The notes under the pieces: model-generated
Told to the model about the DNA's origin: nothing
Seen by the model: the letters and a program-made list of their open reading frames with translations, nothing else
The model's database searches: none
Part shown: positions 35,391-43,884 of the stretch, in pieces
Layout: each line of letters opens with the position of its first letter
Numbering within the stretch: position 1 is the first letter of the stretch
Position numbers and translations under genes: made by a program
Assembly: GCA_028691835.1 (NCBI GenBank)
Contig: JAQUYN010000013.1
Span: 1 to 44,515, forward strand
Length of the DNA: 44,515 bases
DNA from: Alphaproteobacteria bacterium
GTDB taxonomy: Bacteria; Pseudomonadota; Alphaproteobacteria; UBA9219
Direction: 5' to 3'

Positions 35391-35543
35391 GGTGTCATTG
35401 CGACGAGGCAATCCATCTCCTGCATTTTCAACGTAGGCCCATGTTGAAATAGTAGGAGATGGATCGCCACGGCCCCTGAAGAAGGGGCCTCGCGATGACG
35501 AGTCCTTTATGTTTATCACCGGTATCAACCCATAACTCGGGTT
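35391..35543 (-). repeat. Family B element, truncated at one end (B2)
   Basis: Nearly identical to 33275-33426, same orientation, ending CCCATAACTCGGGTT; the other terminal repeat is missing where it joins element A6. It ends two bases before the stop codon of the next gene. Confidence 0.85.
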
Positions 35544-35545
35544 TT

Positions 35546-36295
35546 CTAAGGCTCAGGCGATGCTGACTTCAGCGTATTCGTCGTCGTAAAGCTGCGTGAG
35601 GACATATTATAGTATTCAGGTTGAGGCGTATGTTCTCCAGGTGGCACATTTTCATCCGGTGATGGATCCGCATATTTTCCCGATGGTTGATATTTCTGTG
35701 TCCATGTAGCTTGTTGAAGCGTACGGTCTGGTTTGATCATACCCGTGCATGAACCTAAGGCTTGTGCGATTCTCCGCGCGGCTATTTCATTGGCTGCCCC
35801 CCCCTGCGCTAGGGTTCCATCCTGAGCCACTGTGTCGGATTGAATTATTGAAACACTCCCATTATTGTTGAGGTGGGCTGAAACTACGCTGAATGGGGGG
35901 ACGAAGCCTTTTTCTTGTTCCGAGTACTTGTCGCCAACAGAAACTTGTATCCATTTACTGTTAGGTCGGGTTAAAACTTCCGCAGAAACAGGGGACATTG
36001 AGTCTTCTTTAATTAATAGGTAAACGTATTGGCTTTCCATAGCCGGCGCCGTGAAAATGGGACGGTCCCCATTCTCGATGATATAAACCCCGAAGTTATC
36101 AACTCTTGAGCCAATCTCATTTGCTTTGTAAGCGAGACAAGTTGCAGTCAACCGTTGTTCAAAGCTTGGCCGCTCTGTAGAGACGAGTTTGGTCGCAGAA
36201 AAAATGGGAGCCGCCGTTGAAGAATTGGGGGCCACTGCTGCTACTGTAGAAGCGAGGCAAGTGAATAGGACAGATTGAACGTTGGGGTATTTCAT
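35546..36295 (-). CDS. Exported protein of unknown function
   Basis: 249 residues with an N-terminal signal peptide (about 1-28, ending NSSTAA or nearby). The ribosome site GGAG precedes the ATG at 36295. The middle has a beta-rich look (NFGVYIIENGDRPIF, YVYLLIKEDSMSPVSAEVL) and several lone Cys. The last 60 residues are Pro/Ser/Thr/Gln-rich and probably disordered, and the end lies against a family B repeat, so the tail could have been altered by insertion. No family recognised. Confidence 0.65.
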   Translation of the reverse strand: MKYPNVQSVLFTCLASTVAAVAPNSSTAAPIFSATKLVSTERPSFEQRLTATCLAYKANEIGSRVDNFGVYIIENGDRPIFTAPAMESQYVYLLIKEDSMSPVSAEVLTRPNSKWIQVSVGDKYSEQEKGFVPPFSVVSAHLNNNGSVSIIQSDTVAQDGTLAQGGAANEIAARRIAQALGSCTGMIKPDRTLQQATWTQKYQPSGKYADPSPDENVPPGEHTPQPEYYNMSSRSFTTTNTLKSASPEP

Positions 36296-36449
36296 TTTAA
36301 CTCCGATAAGGGGTAGCCATCGTGTAGTCGTATAATTATATACATCATTATCATCGTGGATGTTGTGTTTTATATATTTTCATTACCGAGAGTGTCGCCC
36401 TTTTTGTAAATTTCTTGGCAAATTAACCTTACCGTTGTCAAGCAAAGTC

Positions 36450-36488
36450 AAAAAAACGCCGCCCAGATTGTTCAGGGCGGCGTTTTCT
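36450..36488 (-). terminator. Intrinsic terminator after rplI
   Basis: CGCCGCCC (36457-36464) pairs with GGGCGGCG (36475-36482) around a ten-base loop, followed on the minus strand by seven Ts. It ends the rpsF-rpsR-rplI operon. Confidence 0.92.
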
Positions 36489-36509
36489 ATTAAGAGCCGT
36501 CGTTTCTGC

Positions 36510-37172
36510 TTATTCGGCAGCCTCATCGGCTTTGGCCTTCTTGGCGCGAGGCTTCTTGGCCTTCTTGACTTCGCCTTCATCGGCAACTTCTTCAGTTGCT
36601 TCTGTTGGGGCTTCAGTTTTCTTGCCAATGTTCTCGATCATTGCGACTTCGGCTTCAGCAGCTTCAGCAGCGGCATCAGCTTTGGCCTTGGCTGCGCCCT
36701 TTTCAGATTGCATGATCGCTTCTTCAGGCGAACGGGCTACGTTGACTGTAACCTTGATCGTAACCTCAGGATGCAACTTCACCTTAACGTCGAAGAGGCC
36801 GAGTGTCTTGATCGGCGTGTCGATCTGAACCATCAAGCGGTCGATAGGATGCTTAGCTTCCTTGGCGGCTTCCGCAACATCGCGGCCCGTAACAGAACCA
36901 TACAACATGCCCATTTCACTGGCTTGACGAATGACGACAACTTTGATGCCGTCAATTTTCTTGGCGAGTGTTTCGGCTTCGACGCGCTTGTTGGCGTTTT
37001 GGGCCTCCAATTCGGCGCGTTGCTTTTCGAACAACTCAAGATTGCTCTTCGTTGCGCGAAGGGCCTTCTTTTGTGGCAAGAGATAGTTGCGGGCGAACCC
37101 AGGACGAACCTTGACCGTCTGGCCCATGGTGCCGAGACGTTCAATGCGTTCTAACAAAATAACTTCAATCAT
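36510..37172 (-). CDS. rplI: Ribosomal protein bL9
   Basis: 220 residues. The N-terminal L9 domain is standard: MIEVILLERIERLGTMGQTVKVRPGFARNYLLPQKKA, then a long connecting helix and the C-terminal domain ending near VNVARSPEEAI. Typical L9 is about 150 residues; here a 70-residue Ala/Lys/Glu-rich tail is added, ending AKKAKADEAAE. GGAGGAAACG gives a strong ribosome site. Last gene of the rpsF operon. Confidence 0.95.
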   Translation of the reverse strand: MIEVILLERIERLGTMGQTVKVRPGFARNYLLPQKKALRATKSNLELFEKQRAELEAQNANKRVEAETLAKKIDGIKVVVIRQASEMGMLYGSVTGRDVAEAAKEAKHPIDRLMVQIDTPIKTLGLFDVKVKLHPEVTIKVTVNVARSPEEAIMQSEKGAAKAKADAAAEAAEAEVAMIENIGKKTEAPTEATEEVADEGEVKKAKKPRAKKAKADEAAE

Positions 37173-37196
37173 CGTTTCCTCCTAAAGCTGTCGCTC

Positions 37197-37514
37197 TTAT
37201 GCGCCAGCGCGGTCATTGACATAGGGCAGCAGGGCCAGAAAGCGCGCACGCTTGATGGCTTGCTTCAGCTCGCGCTGTTTTTTGTTGTTCGCCGCTGTGA
37301 TGCGTGAAGGAACAATCTTGCCACGTTCAGAAATAAAGCGGCCCAAAAGGCGCACGTCTTTATAGTCGATCTTTGGGGCTTCCGACCCGCTGAAAGGGCA
37401 GGTCTTGCGACGACCGAAAAAGTGGCCACCGCCACCGCCCATGCCGCCAGATGAATTCCCACCGCGACGCTTTTTGTCGCCTGATGGGGCCGATGTTGTT
37501 TCACTGATGCTCAT
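37197..37514 (-). CDS. rpsR: Ribosomal protein bS18
   Basis: 105 residues. The conserved core is [38 protein letters not shown] and [22 protein letters not shown]. The first 30 residues are a Gly/Ser-rich extension ([13 protein letters not shown]) longer than usual. AAAGGAG precedes the ATG. It pairs with S6 on the small-subunit platform and lies between rpsF and rplI. Confidence 0.96.
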   Translation of the reverse strand: MSISETTSAPSGDKKRRGGNSSGGMGGGGGHFFGRRKTCPFSGSEAPKIDYKDVRLLGRFISERGKIVPSRITAANNKKQRELKQAIKRARFLALLPYVNDRAGA

Positions 37515-37539
37515 TGTGAGTCTCCTTTAAGTACGAAAA

Positions 37540-37965
37540 TTAGGCTTCGACGGCTGTTTCGCGAGGTGCACGTGGCGCGCGATCCCCACGGTCAGTACGG
37601 TCGCCACGGGGGCCCCGTTCACCACGTTCTGCTCCATCGCGCTCTTCGCGACGCATCATGACAGAAGGCGCTTCTTCCAGCTCTTCAACCTTGATGGTCA
37701 TAAAGCGTAAAACGTCTTCGTGAAGACGCATGTTACGTTCCATTTCCATAACGGCAGCGGAAGGCGCGTCGATATTGAGAAGGACATAGTGGCCTTTTTT
37801 GTTTTTGCGAATACGATAGGCAAGATTACGAAGACCCCATTGTTCGGTCTTGGTTATTTTGCCGCCGTTGGCGGTGATGATTTCGGAGAAGGAGGTTGTC
37901 AAGGCCTCAACTTGTGTCGTCGGAATGTCCTGACGCGCAATAAAGACGGACTCGTAGTATGGCAT
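37540..37965 (-). CDS. rpsF: Ribosomal protein bS6
   Basis: 141 residues. [22 protein letters not shown], the [23 protein letters not shown] core and [15 protein letters not shown] are typical S6. The last 35 residues form an Arg/Gly/Asp-rich tail with repeated RGDR units. AAAGGAG precedes the ATG. First gene of the rpsF-rpsR-rplI operon. Confidence 0.96.
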   Translation of the reverse strand: MPYYESVFIARQDIPTTQVEALTTSFSEIITANGGKITKTEQWGLRNLAYRIRKNKKGHYVLLNIDAPSAAVMEMERNMRLHEDVLRFMTIKVEELEEAPSVMMRREERDGAERGERGPRGDRTDRGDRAPRAPRETAVEA

Positions 37966-37992
37966 AAATCCACACTCCTTTCGGGTCTAAAC

Positions 37993-38040
37993 GACTGGTC
38001 GCTGGTCTGGGCCCATCCCAAACATTCAGCCGCACCAGTC
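37993..38040 (-). promoter_or_regulatory. Possible hairpin in the rpsF leader
   Basis: GACTGGT and ACCAGTC (37993-37999 and 38034-38040) form a stem in the presumed 5' leader, 28 bp before the rpsF start. S6:S18 autoregulation in other bacteria uses a leader hairpin with a CCG bulge; I do not see that motif clearly here, so this is only a candidate. Confidence 0.3.
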
Positions 38041-38104
38041 AAGCCAACCATCAAGTGGCTGGCAAGGAGGTATCGTGTAGGAGGTGTATAAGCTGCCGAT
38101 AGGC

Positions 38105-38947
38105 CTAATTGCAAGGAAAACTATCTAAAGATTTCATTCGCCCTAAGGTCCCCGCTAACCGAAGGGCTGTTTCCGCCAGAAGGTTGAGATCTCGTGATTC
38201 AAAATAGCGTTCGGCCGTTTCGCATGAGGATAACACTTTTGTATTAAGGCATTGACTCTTAATGATTAAATTACATGGATCTATCGGGCTCATTGTTTGC
38301 TCGAGGTGAATGGGGGGGCTCGATTTTGGTGCTTTATAATGTTCGCGCGCATGGATGAATGGCAGGACGAGGGAAAAAGTCTTTTTGTTAAAAACAAATT
38401 TGCTGGCTTCGATAGACAACAGGGCATCAGCCTGTTCATACCCAAACATGAGGGCGATCACGGGGGCTGATCTTTCGGATTGATCTTGTATATTCTGGGT
38501 GATCCTAATTTCTCGGATCATATCTTTGTATCCGAGATGGATATCTTGCTGTTCACCAGAAAAAAAGAAATCACTAAGTGTGAAGCGTTTGATACTGCCA
38601 TTCTTGGCTGTGAGTTGATTGATATGCTCAAGTACTGGCGTTATGGCTTTTTCATCGGGTAGGCAGGTCATAATGTGTGTCGGGATTCCTGATTGGGCAA
38701 AGTGACTCAATACAGATTCAGCATCTTTGCGAAACACAACGGTATCTCTTTTTTTGTGGAAGGTATTATGGAAAGCGGTGTGAAAGTCGGTGCCTTGCTT
38801 GTCGTGCTCGTTTTGTGCGTCAAGCGTGATCCTGGGGAGGCCGCGTACCAATGCTCCGAGCCGAGCGAAGGTTATAACGGTCGGAAAGTAGTCCTTGTGG
38901 CCATGTGCCGTTTGAGGTGCACGCATGGCCGGATTGGAAGAACTCAT
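38105..38947 (-). CDS. Hypothetical protein, possibly a degenerate HAD-like fold
   Basis: 280 residues. No family recognised with confidence. The order VITFARLGALVRGL, RKDAESVLSHFAQSGIPTHIMTCLPD and LGYKDMIREIR recalls HAD-hydrolase motifs I, II and III, but the motif I Asp pair is absent, so phosphatase activity would not be expected. The later part contains ALMFGYEQADALL and several Cys. There is no signal peptide. It is encoded upstream of rpsF on the same strand, 140 bp away, and is divergent from the MFS gene. Confidence 0.55.
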   Translation of the reverse strand: MSSSNPAMRAPQTAHGHKDYFPTVITFARLGALVRGLPRITLDAQNEHDKQGTDFHTAFHNTFHKKRDTVVFRKDAESVLSHFAQSGIPTHIMTCLPDEKAITPVLEHINQLTAKNGSIKRFTLSDFFFSGEQQDIHLGYKDMIREIRITQNIQDQSERSAPVIALMFGYEQADALLSIEASKFVFNKKTFSLVLPFIHAREHYKAPKSSPPIHLEQTMSPIDPCNLIIKSQCLNTKVLSSCETAERYFESRDLNLLAETALRLAGTLGRMKSLDSFPCN

Positions 38948-39103
38948 GAATAATTCTCATGCTATCGTGTGGAATTGTTTTATGCGCACTAATTTGTGCA
39001 CATATACAGCGAGTAGGCAAGGGGGCTTTATCGTTAACGATAAAATGTGAGAACAATCATCGTTAAGAGTGAAATATCACTTGACTTAGGTACCTTCATC
39101 TGC

Positions 39104-39208
39104 TATTGACTCTGTTACGCGGAGCTGTAGCCACATTCCAGTGTACGTCGTAATTGTTACTTGGGTCCTTATTTTGCCATCAGCCTGATAAGAATGATGG
39201 CTTTTTTT
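39104..39208 (+). ncRNA. Candidate small or leader RNA upstream of the MFS gene
   Basis: TTGACT (39081-39086) and a weak extended -10 (TGCTATTGA, 39101-39109), 17 bp apart, precede a 90-bp stretch ending in a clear intrinsic terminator: GCCATCA (39176-39182), TGATGGC (39195-39201) and seven Ts. The transporter starts 60 bp later, so the structure could be a stand-alone sRNA or an attenuator. No open frame fits. Confidence 0.4.
39176..39208 (+). terminator. Intrinsic terminator or attenuator before the MFS gene
   Basis: Seven-pair stem GCCATCA/TGATGGC with a 12-base loop and T7. It lies 59 bp upstream of the transporter's start codon and on the same strand. Confidence 0.8.
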
Positions 39209-39267
39209 ATGTCCTAAAATATAATGCAGGGCTTTTTGAACTCGATAGATTAAAAATAGGAAAGACA

Positions 39268-40443
39268 ATGACACCCAAAAGTATTGTTAAAAAAGCAAAA
39301 CATGTGATTGTCCGAGCCTTTGTGAATCCGTGGAAGAACATCACGCGTGCGAAGATTTTGATTATTGGCGTACTGGCTCATACGGGCTATGGCGTTTTGT
39401 CTTTTGCCCTCAATTATTCGATGGCAATCGAAGGCCCGATGAGCAGCATCATCTATCAATCTTTTCGTATGATTTTGATGGGATCTATTTGTGCACCGCT
39501 GACGTTTTGGTTTTTGGAAAAGTACAAATCACGTTGGCTGCTCGCGCTCATTCAGCTGATTGCCGTGAGCTTGTTTTTTGTGGATCGGACTTCCCCTATT
39601 CTTAATGGGTTTGCTTTTACCGTTGCTTATTCGCCGTTCCTTGTCCTTTACAGCTATCGATTTGCCAAGAACAGAACCTTTGACAATCAGGGGAACGAGA
39701 CGGCTCTGAGCAGTTATCTTTCCATGTTTTGCTATTCTGTCGGGGTGTTTATTGGTGGCGCCGCGTTGCAGTACGATTTTTATTATACCGCCGTTATTAC
39801 GGGGAGCCTTTTGGGGATTTTGGGCGCGGTTTTTCTGTATTTTCCGATTACTGCCACAAACAATATGCGCAAGGTGTGGAAATTGGTTGGTTGGCATAAG
39901 CCTTCATCACGCATCTCATTTTTCGCTGGGATGTTTAACGTCATGGTGGAAGGAGGTCTTCCCATTTGGATGCGTGCGATGGGGATTTCGCCGCTCGCTG
40001 CGGGGGTCAATATGTCGGTCCGTCCGATCATCGGAATGTTGTTGACCCCAATCGTGGGTTGGCTCATTCAAAAAGGTGGATTTAGGGCCGGGCAACTTGG
40101 CGGAATTGCCATGGTCACAGGATGGCTTGTTGTCGCCTTGGGGTACGAGTATATTTGGGTGTTGTCATGGGGGCTTGCCATTCTGTCCATTGGTATGGGG
40201 CTTTTAAACCCGATGGAGATGGGGCGTTGGTTTAAAAAGAGATCATCCTCTGGCATCATTGCTCGCGAAATGATTTACTGCACTGGCCGCATTCCAGCCT
40301 ATACGGCGGCTATTTTGGTGAGCTTCTTTGTTCCTGTGGTTTATCCAGTTTTAGGCCTCGCCATTAGTGGGCTTTTTATTATGAATGCGCGCCCAAAAAG
40401 AGTTGGTTTGGGTTTTAAGCTTAAGTTGCCCGTACTTAAGTGA
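39268..40443 (+). CDS. Multi-span membrane transporter, MFS-like
   Basis: 391 residues from the ATG at 39268, chosen for the ribosome site AGGAAAG; the frame is open upstream to 39154. About 11-12 hydrophobic helices are visible, beginning KILIIGVLAHTGYGVLSFAL and ending VYPVLGLAISGLFIM. The order of helices, with a central polar loop near WKLVGWHKPSSR, fits the major facilitator fold, but no classic loop 2-3 motif is clear. It lacks co-transcribed neighbours that would reveal the substrate. The product could also belong to a related exporter family. Confidence 0.72.
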   Translation: MTPKSIVKKAKHVIVRAFVNPWKNITRAKILIIGVLAHTGYGVLSFALNYSMAIEGPMSSIIYQSFRMILMGSICAPLTFWFLEKYKSRWLLALIQLIAVSLFFVDRTSPILNGFAFTVAYSPFLVLYSYRFAKNRTFDNQGNETALSSYLSMFCYSVGVFIGGAALQYDFYYTAVITGSLLGILGAVFLYFPITATNNMRKVWKLVGWHKPSSRISFFAGMFNVMVEGGLPIWMRAMGISPLAAGVNMSVRPIIGMLLTPIVGWLIQKGGFRAGQLGGIAMVTGWLVVALGYEYIWVLSWGLAILSIGMGLLNPMEMGRWFKKRSSSGIIAREMIYCTGRIPAYTAAILVSFFVPVVYPVLGLAISGLFIMNARPKRVGLGFKLKLPVLK

Positions 40444-40588
40444 TGATCTTCCCTTTGTGGAAACTATAGTGGGTTAATGCCATGAAAAATCCATAGTTTT
40501 GCCCCTGATTTCAGTTTGTAAAACTGAGGTGAAGCGTCTATGTTCCGCACGTCATTTATAACATTCTCAATTGAGGAGAAAACAAGTC

Positions 40589-43288
40589 ATGACCACACAG
40601 TCAAAATGGGTTTATTCATTTGGAGATGGCAAAGCAGAAGGCCGCACCGAAATGCGCAATCTTCTGGGCGGTAAGGGAGCCGGCCTTGCAGAGATGTGTA
40701 ACCTTGGGTTGCCTGTCCCTCCGGGTTTCACCGTCACGACTGAGGTTTGCACTTATTTTTATGCTAACGACAAAAGTTATCCTCAAAGCTTGAAGGACGA
40801 AGTCTCGGCAGCGGTTGCAACGGTCGAACAAAGCGTTGGCTGCAAGTTTGGTGATGCCGTGAACCCCTTGCTTGTTTCCGTACGTTCCGGTGCACGCGCC
40901 TCTATGCCCGGCATGATGGATACGATCCTCAATTTGGGGCTGAACAAGGAAACGGTTGAAGGTTTGGTCAAGCGCAGCGGGGACGCTCGTTTTGCTTATG
41001 ACAGCTATCGCCGCTTTATCCAGATGTACAGTTCTGTTGTGCTTGAGATTTCGATGCACAAGTTTGAAGAAGTCATGGATGATGTCAAGCGTGCTTGCGG
41101 TTATACGCTCGATACGCAGATGACGGCGCAGGATTGGAAAGAAGTGATTGAAGCCTATCTCGTCGTCGTCGAGAAAGCCTCGGGCAAGCCATTCCCGCAA
41201 GATGTGCATGAACAGTTGTGGGGCGCGGTCGGCGCTGTGTTCAGCTCATGGATGAACCCTCGCGCTATCACATATCGTCGTCTCAATGAAATCCCTGCCG
41301 ATTGGGGTACAGCCGTCAACGTCCAAGCGATGGTGTTCGGGAATATGGGCGAAGATTGCTGCACAGGCGTTGCCTTTACTCGTAACCCCTCAACAGGCGA
41401 AAACGCGTTTTACGGCGAGTATCTTGTAAATGCGCAAGGCGAAGACGTTGTGGCTGGTATTCGCACGCCGCAACATTTGACCATCAAGGGCAAAACGGAA
41501 AACATGTCGGATCTTCCTGCTATGGAAGAAGTCATGCCAACGGTCTTTTCTCAGTTGAACGATGTGCGCCTGAAGCTTGAAAAGCATTACCGCGATATGC
41601 AGGACATTGAGTTCACGGTGCAGCAAGGCAAGCTGTATATGTTGCAAACGCGCACAGGCAAGCGCACCGCTCCTGCCGCTTTGCGCATCGCGGTTGAGAT
41701 GGTTGGCGAAGGCGTGATCACGAAGGAAGAGGCTATCAATCGCATCGATCCGGCTTCGCTTGACCAGCTGTTGCACCCAACTTTGGACCCCAAGGCTCCG
41801 CGTAATGTGATCGCCAAGGGCCTTCCTGCTTCGCCGGGCGCGGCTTCGGGTATCGTTGTCTTCACGGCTGACGAAGCCGAAGATTTGGCCAGCAAAGGAC
41901 AAAAAGTGATCCTGTGCCGCATCGAAACTTCGCCGGAAGATATTCACGGCATGCATGCTGCCAAGGGTATTGTCACAAGCCGTGGCGGGATGACAAGCCA
42001 TGCTGCCGTTGTGGCTCGCGGTATGGGGCGTGCTTGCGTCGCTGGTGCTGGCGATCTGCATATCGATTATTCGCAAGGTCAAATGCTTGTGAAGGGTGTC
42101 GTTGTCAAGGCTGGTGAGATTATCACGATTGATGGTTCAAAGGGCGAGATCATGCTGGGCGAAGTCCCCACGATCCAACCCGAATTGTCCGGTGATTTCG
42201 GCGTGCTGATGGGCTGGGCTGACAGCGTTCGCAAGTTGAAGGTGCGCACCAATGCAGAAACACCTCTTGATGCGCGTACAGCCCTCAAGTTTGGCGCAGA
42301 GGGTATTGGCCTTTGCCGTACAGAGCACATGTTCTTTGACGCTGAACGTATCACCGCCATGCGCGAAATGATTGTTGCCGAAAACGAAGATGGCCGTCGT
42401 GCCGCTTTGTCGAAGTTGCTCCCGTTCCAGCAAAAGGATTTTGAGGACCTGTTCACGATCATGGACGGTCTTCCTGTTACCATCCGTTTGCTTGATCCGC
42501 CCTTGCATGAGTTCTTGCCCAACACGAAGGCCGATATGGAAGCCGTCGCGAAGGGCGCTGGCGTTTCTGTCGAGCAAGTGGAACGTCGTGCCGCCATGCT
42601 GCATGAGTCGAACCCGATGCTTGGCCATCGCGGCTGTCGTCTTGGTATTTCGTATCCCGAGATTTACGAAATGCAGGCGCGCGCTATCTTTGGTGCGGTC
42701 ATCGCGATGAAGAAGCAAGGGAAGACGGTCTTGCCGGAAGTCATGATCCCGCTCGTCGCGCTCAAGAAAGAACTCGATATTCTTGAGCAGATGGTGCGTC
42801 GCGTAGCTTCGCAGATGATGCAAGACGCCGGCACAGAGTTTGCCTATTTGGTCGGTACAATGATTGAGCTGCCACGTGCGGCTTTGCAGGCGGGCGTGAT
42901 TGCCGAGACGGCTGAGTTCTTCAGTTTTGGCACAAACGATCTGACGCAAACAACGTTTGGTCTTAGCCGCGATGATGCAGGCAACTTCCTGCCAGACTAT
43001 TATCGCACCAATGTGTTGGAACAAGATCCCTTTGTCACCATTGATCAAGATGGCGTCGGCGAGTTAGTCAAAATTGCGGCAGAACGTGGACGTAAGACAC
43101 GCCCCGACATCAAACTTGGTATCTGTGGTGAACATGGTGGCGATCCGGCCTCGGTCAAGTTCTGCCATCATGCGGGGCTTAGCTATGTTTCCTGCTCACC
43201 TTACCGCGTGCCAATTGCTCGCCTTGCTGCGGCGCAAGCCGCGATCGAAAGCGACAAGGATGTGCAAGCGCGGTTGAACGCGGCGTAA
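40589..43288 (+). CDS. ppdK: Pyruvate, phosphate dikinase
   Basis: 899 residues. PPDK converts ATP, pyruvate and Pi to PEP, AMP and PPi reversibly. The N-terminal nucleotide-binding domain starts WVYSFGDG and has the MRNLLGGKGAGLAEM motif; the phosphohistidine domain has GGMTSHAAVVARGMGRACV with the carrier His at 471; the C-terminal pyruvate/PEP domain has GIGLCRTEHMFF, SFGTNDLTQTTFG and YVSCSPYRVP with the catalytic Cys near 869. The ATG at 40589 follows GAGGAG; an earlier in-frame ATG at 40571 lies before this site and is less likely. Monocistronic. Confidence 0.97.
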   Translation: MTTQSKWVYSFGDGKAEGRTEMRNLLGGKGAGLAEMCNLGLPVPPGFTVTTEVCTYFYANDKSYPQSLKDEVSAAVATVEQSVGCKFGDAVNPLLVSVRSGARASMPGMMDTILNLGLNKETVEGLVKRSGDARFAYDSYRRFIQMYSSVVLEISMHKFEEVMDDVKRACGYTLDTQMTAQDWKEVIEAYLVVVEKASGKPFPQDVHEQLWGAVGAVFSSWMNPRAITYRRLNEIPADWGTAVNVQAMVFGNMGEDCCTGVAFTRNPSTGENAFYGEYLVNAQGEDVVAGIRTPQHLTIKGKTENMSDLPAMEEVMPTVFSQLNDVRLKLEKHYRDMQDIEFTVQQGKLYMLQTRTGKRTAPAALRIAVEMVGEGVITKEEAINRIDPASLDQLLHPTLDPKAPRNVIAKGLPASPGAASGIVVFTADEAEDLASKGQKVILCRIETSPEDIHGMHAAKGIVTSRGGMTSHAAVVARGMGRACVAGAGDLHIDYSQGQMLVKGVVVKAGEIITIDGSKGEIMLGEVPTIQPELSGDFGVLMGWADSVRKLKVRTNAETPLDARTALKFGAEGIGLCRTEHMFFDAERITAMREMIVAENEDGRRAALSKLLPFQQKDFEDLFTIMDGLPVTIRLLDPPLHEFLPNTKADMEAVAKGAGVSVEQVERRAAMLHESNPMLGHRGCRLGISYPEIYEMQARAIFGAVIAMKKQGKTVLPEVMIPLVALKKELDILEQMVRRVASQMMQDAGTEFAYLVGTMIELPRAALQAGVIAETAEFFSFGTNDLTQTTFGLSRDDAGNFLPDYYRTNVLEQDPFVTIDQDGVGELVKIAAERGRKTRPDIKLGICGEHGGDPASVKFCHHAGLSYVSCSPYRVPIARLAAAQAAIESDKDVQARLNAA

Positions 43289-43405
43289 GGGGCTGACCTT
43301 GGAAACAAGGGCTTCGAATTAGATAGGGCGATTTTCGTTTGGGTTGACGCATAGTTGACTGCGTGAACAGTCGCTCTATCTATTTGTTTGCCGCTGCGAA
43401 GGGTC

Positions 43406-43575
43406 TTATACAAGCGAGCCTATGAACGGACTCATTGAAAGGGTTGCTCTCAATCAATCACTCTGCGCCTCGCACTCCTCTTGCCGGGCGCTCGCCGGAC
43501 CGAAGAAGCCAAGAAGAACGACCTTTCCACTCGGCAAGCGGCAGGTGAGGCGCAGAGCGAATGAGGTGGGACGGC
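43406..43575 (+). repeat. Family A element, rearranged copy A7
   Basis: Left end TTATACAAGCGAGCC and the block CACTCTGCGCCTCGCACTCC match the other copies, but the hairpin is replaced by different sequence and the right half reads GAGGCGCAGAGCGA, the inverse of the left block. The right terminus (GGTTGGTATAA) is missing. Possibly two partial copies joined head to head. Confidence 0.65.
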
Positions 43576-43610
43576 GGGACGACTGGGATTTTAGCAGATA
43601 AAGAATATAT

Positions 43611-43821
43611 AACCCGAGTTATGGGTTGATACCGGTGATAAACATAAAGGACTCGTCGTCGCGAGGCCCCTTCTTCAGGGGTCGTGGCGATCCATCTCCT
43701 ACTGTTTCAACATGGGCCTACGTTGAAAATGCGGGCGATGGATGGCCTCGTCGGCCAATAGGCCTCCTCGCAATGACACCGTTCTTATTTTTATCAGTGT
43801 GTTATACCCATAACTCGGGTT
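43611..43821 (+). repeat. Family B element, intact copy B3
   Basis: 211 bp with perfect-looking ends AACCCGAGTTATGGGT and ACCCATAACTCGGGTT, inverted relative to B1 and B2. It carries an additional GGCCTCGTCGGCCAATAGGCC segment absent from B1 and B2. Confidence 0.88.
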
Positions 43822-43884
43822 ATATTATGGCAACACTCCGCCAATAAAAGCCAACTCTTGATGAGGTGCGAGGGGGGGCTATCT

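Larger units (their letters stand above)
43289..43884. other. Gene-free stretch between ppdK and the GT9 gene, filled by repeats
   Basis: Contains a divergent family A copy (43406-43575) and an intact family B copy (43611-43821). No supported reading frame and no clear terminator after ppdK. Confidence 0.7.

Noticed and set aside
42137..43048. Minus-strand 303-codon open frame
   Set aside because: Antisense to ppdK, whose motifs are unambiguous.
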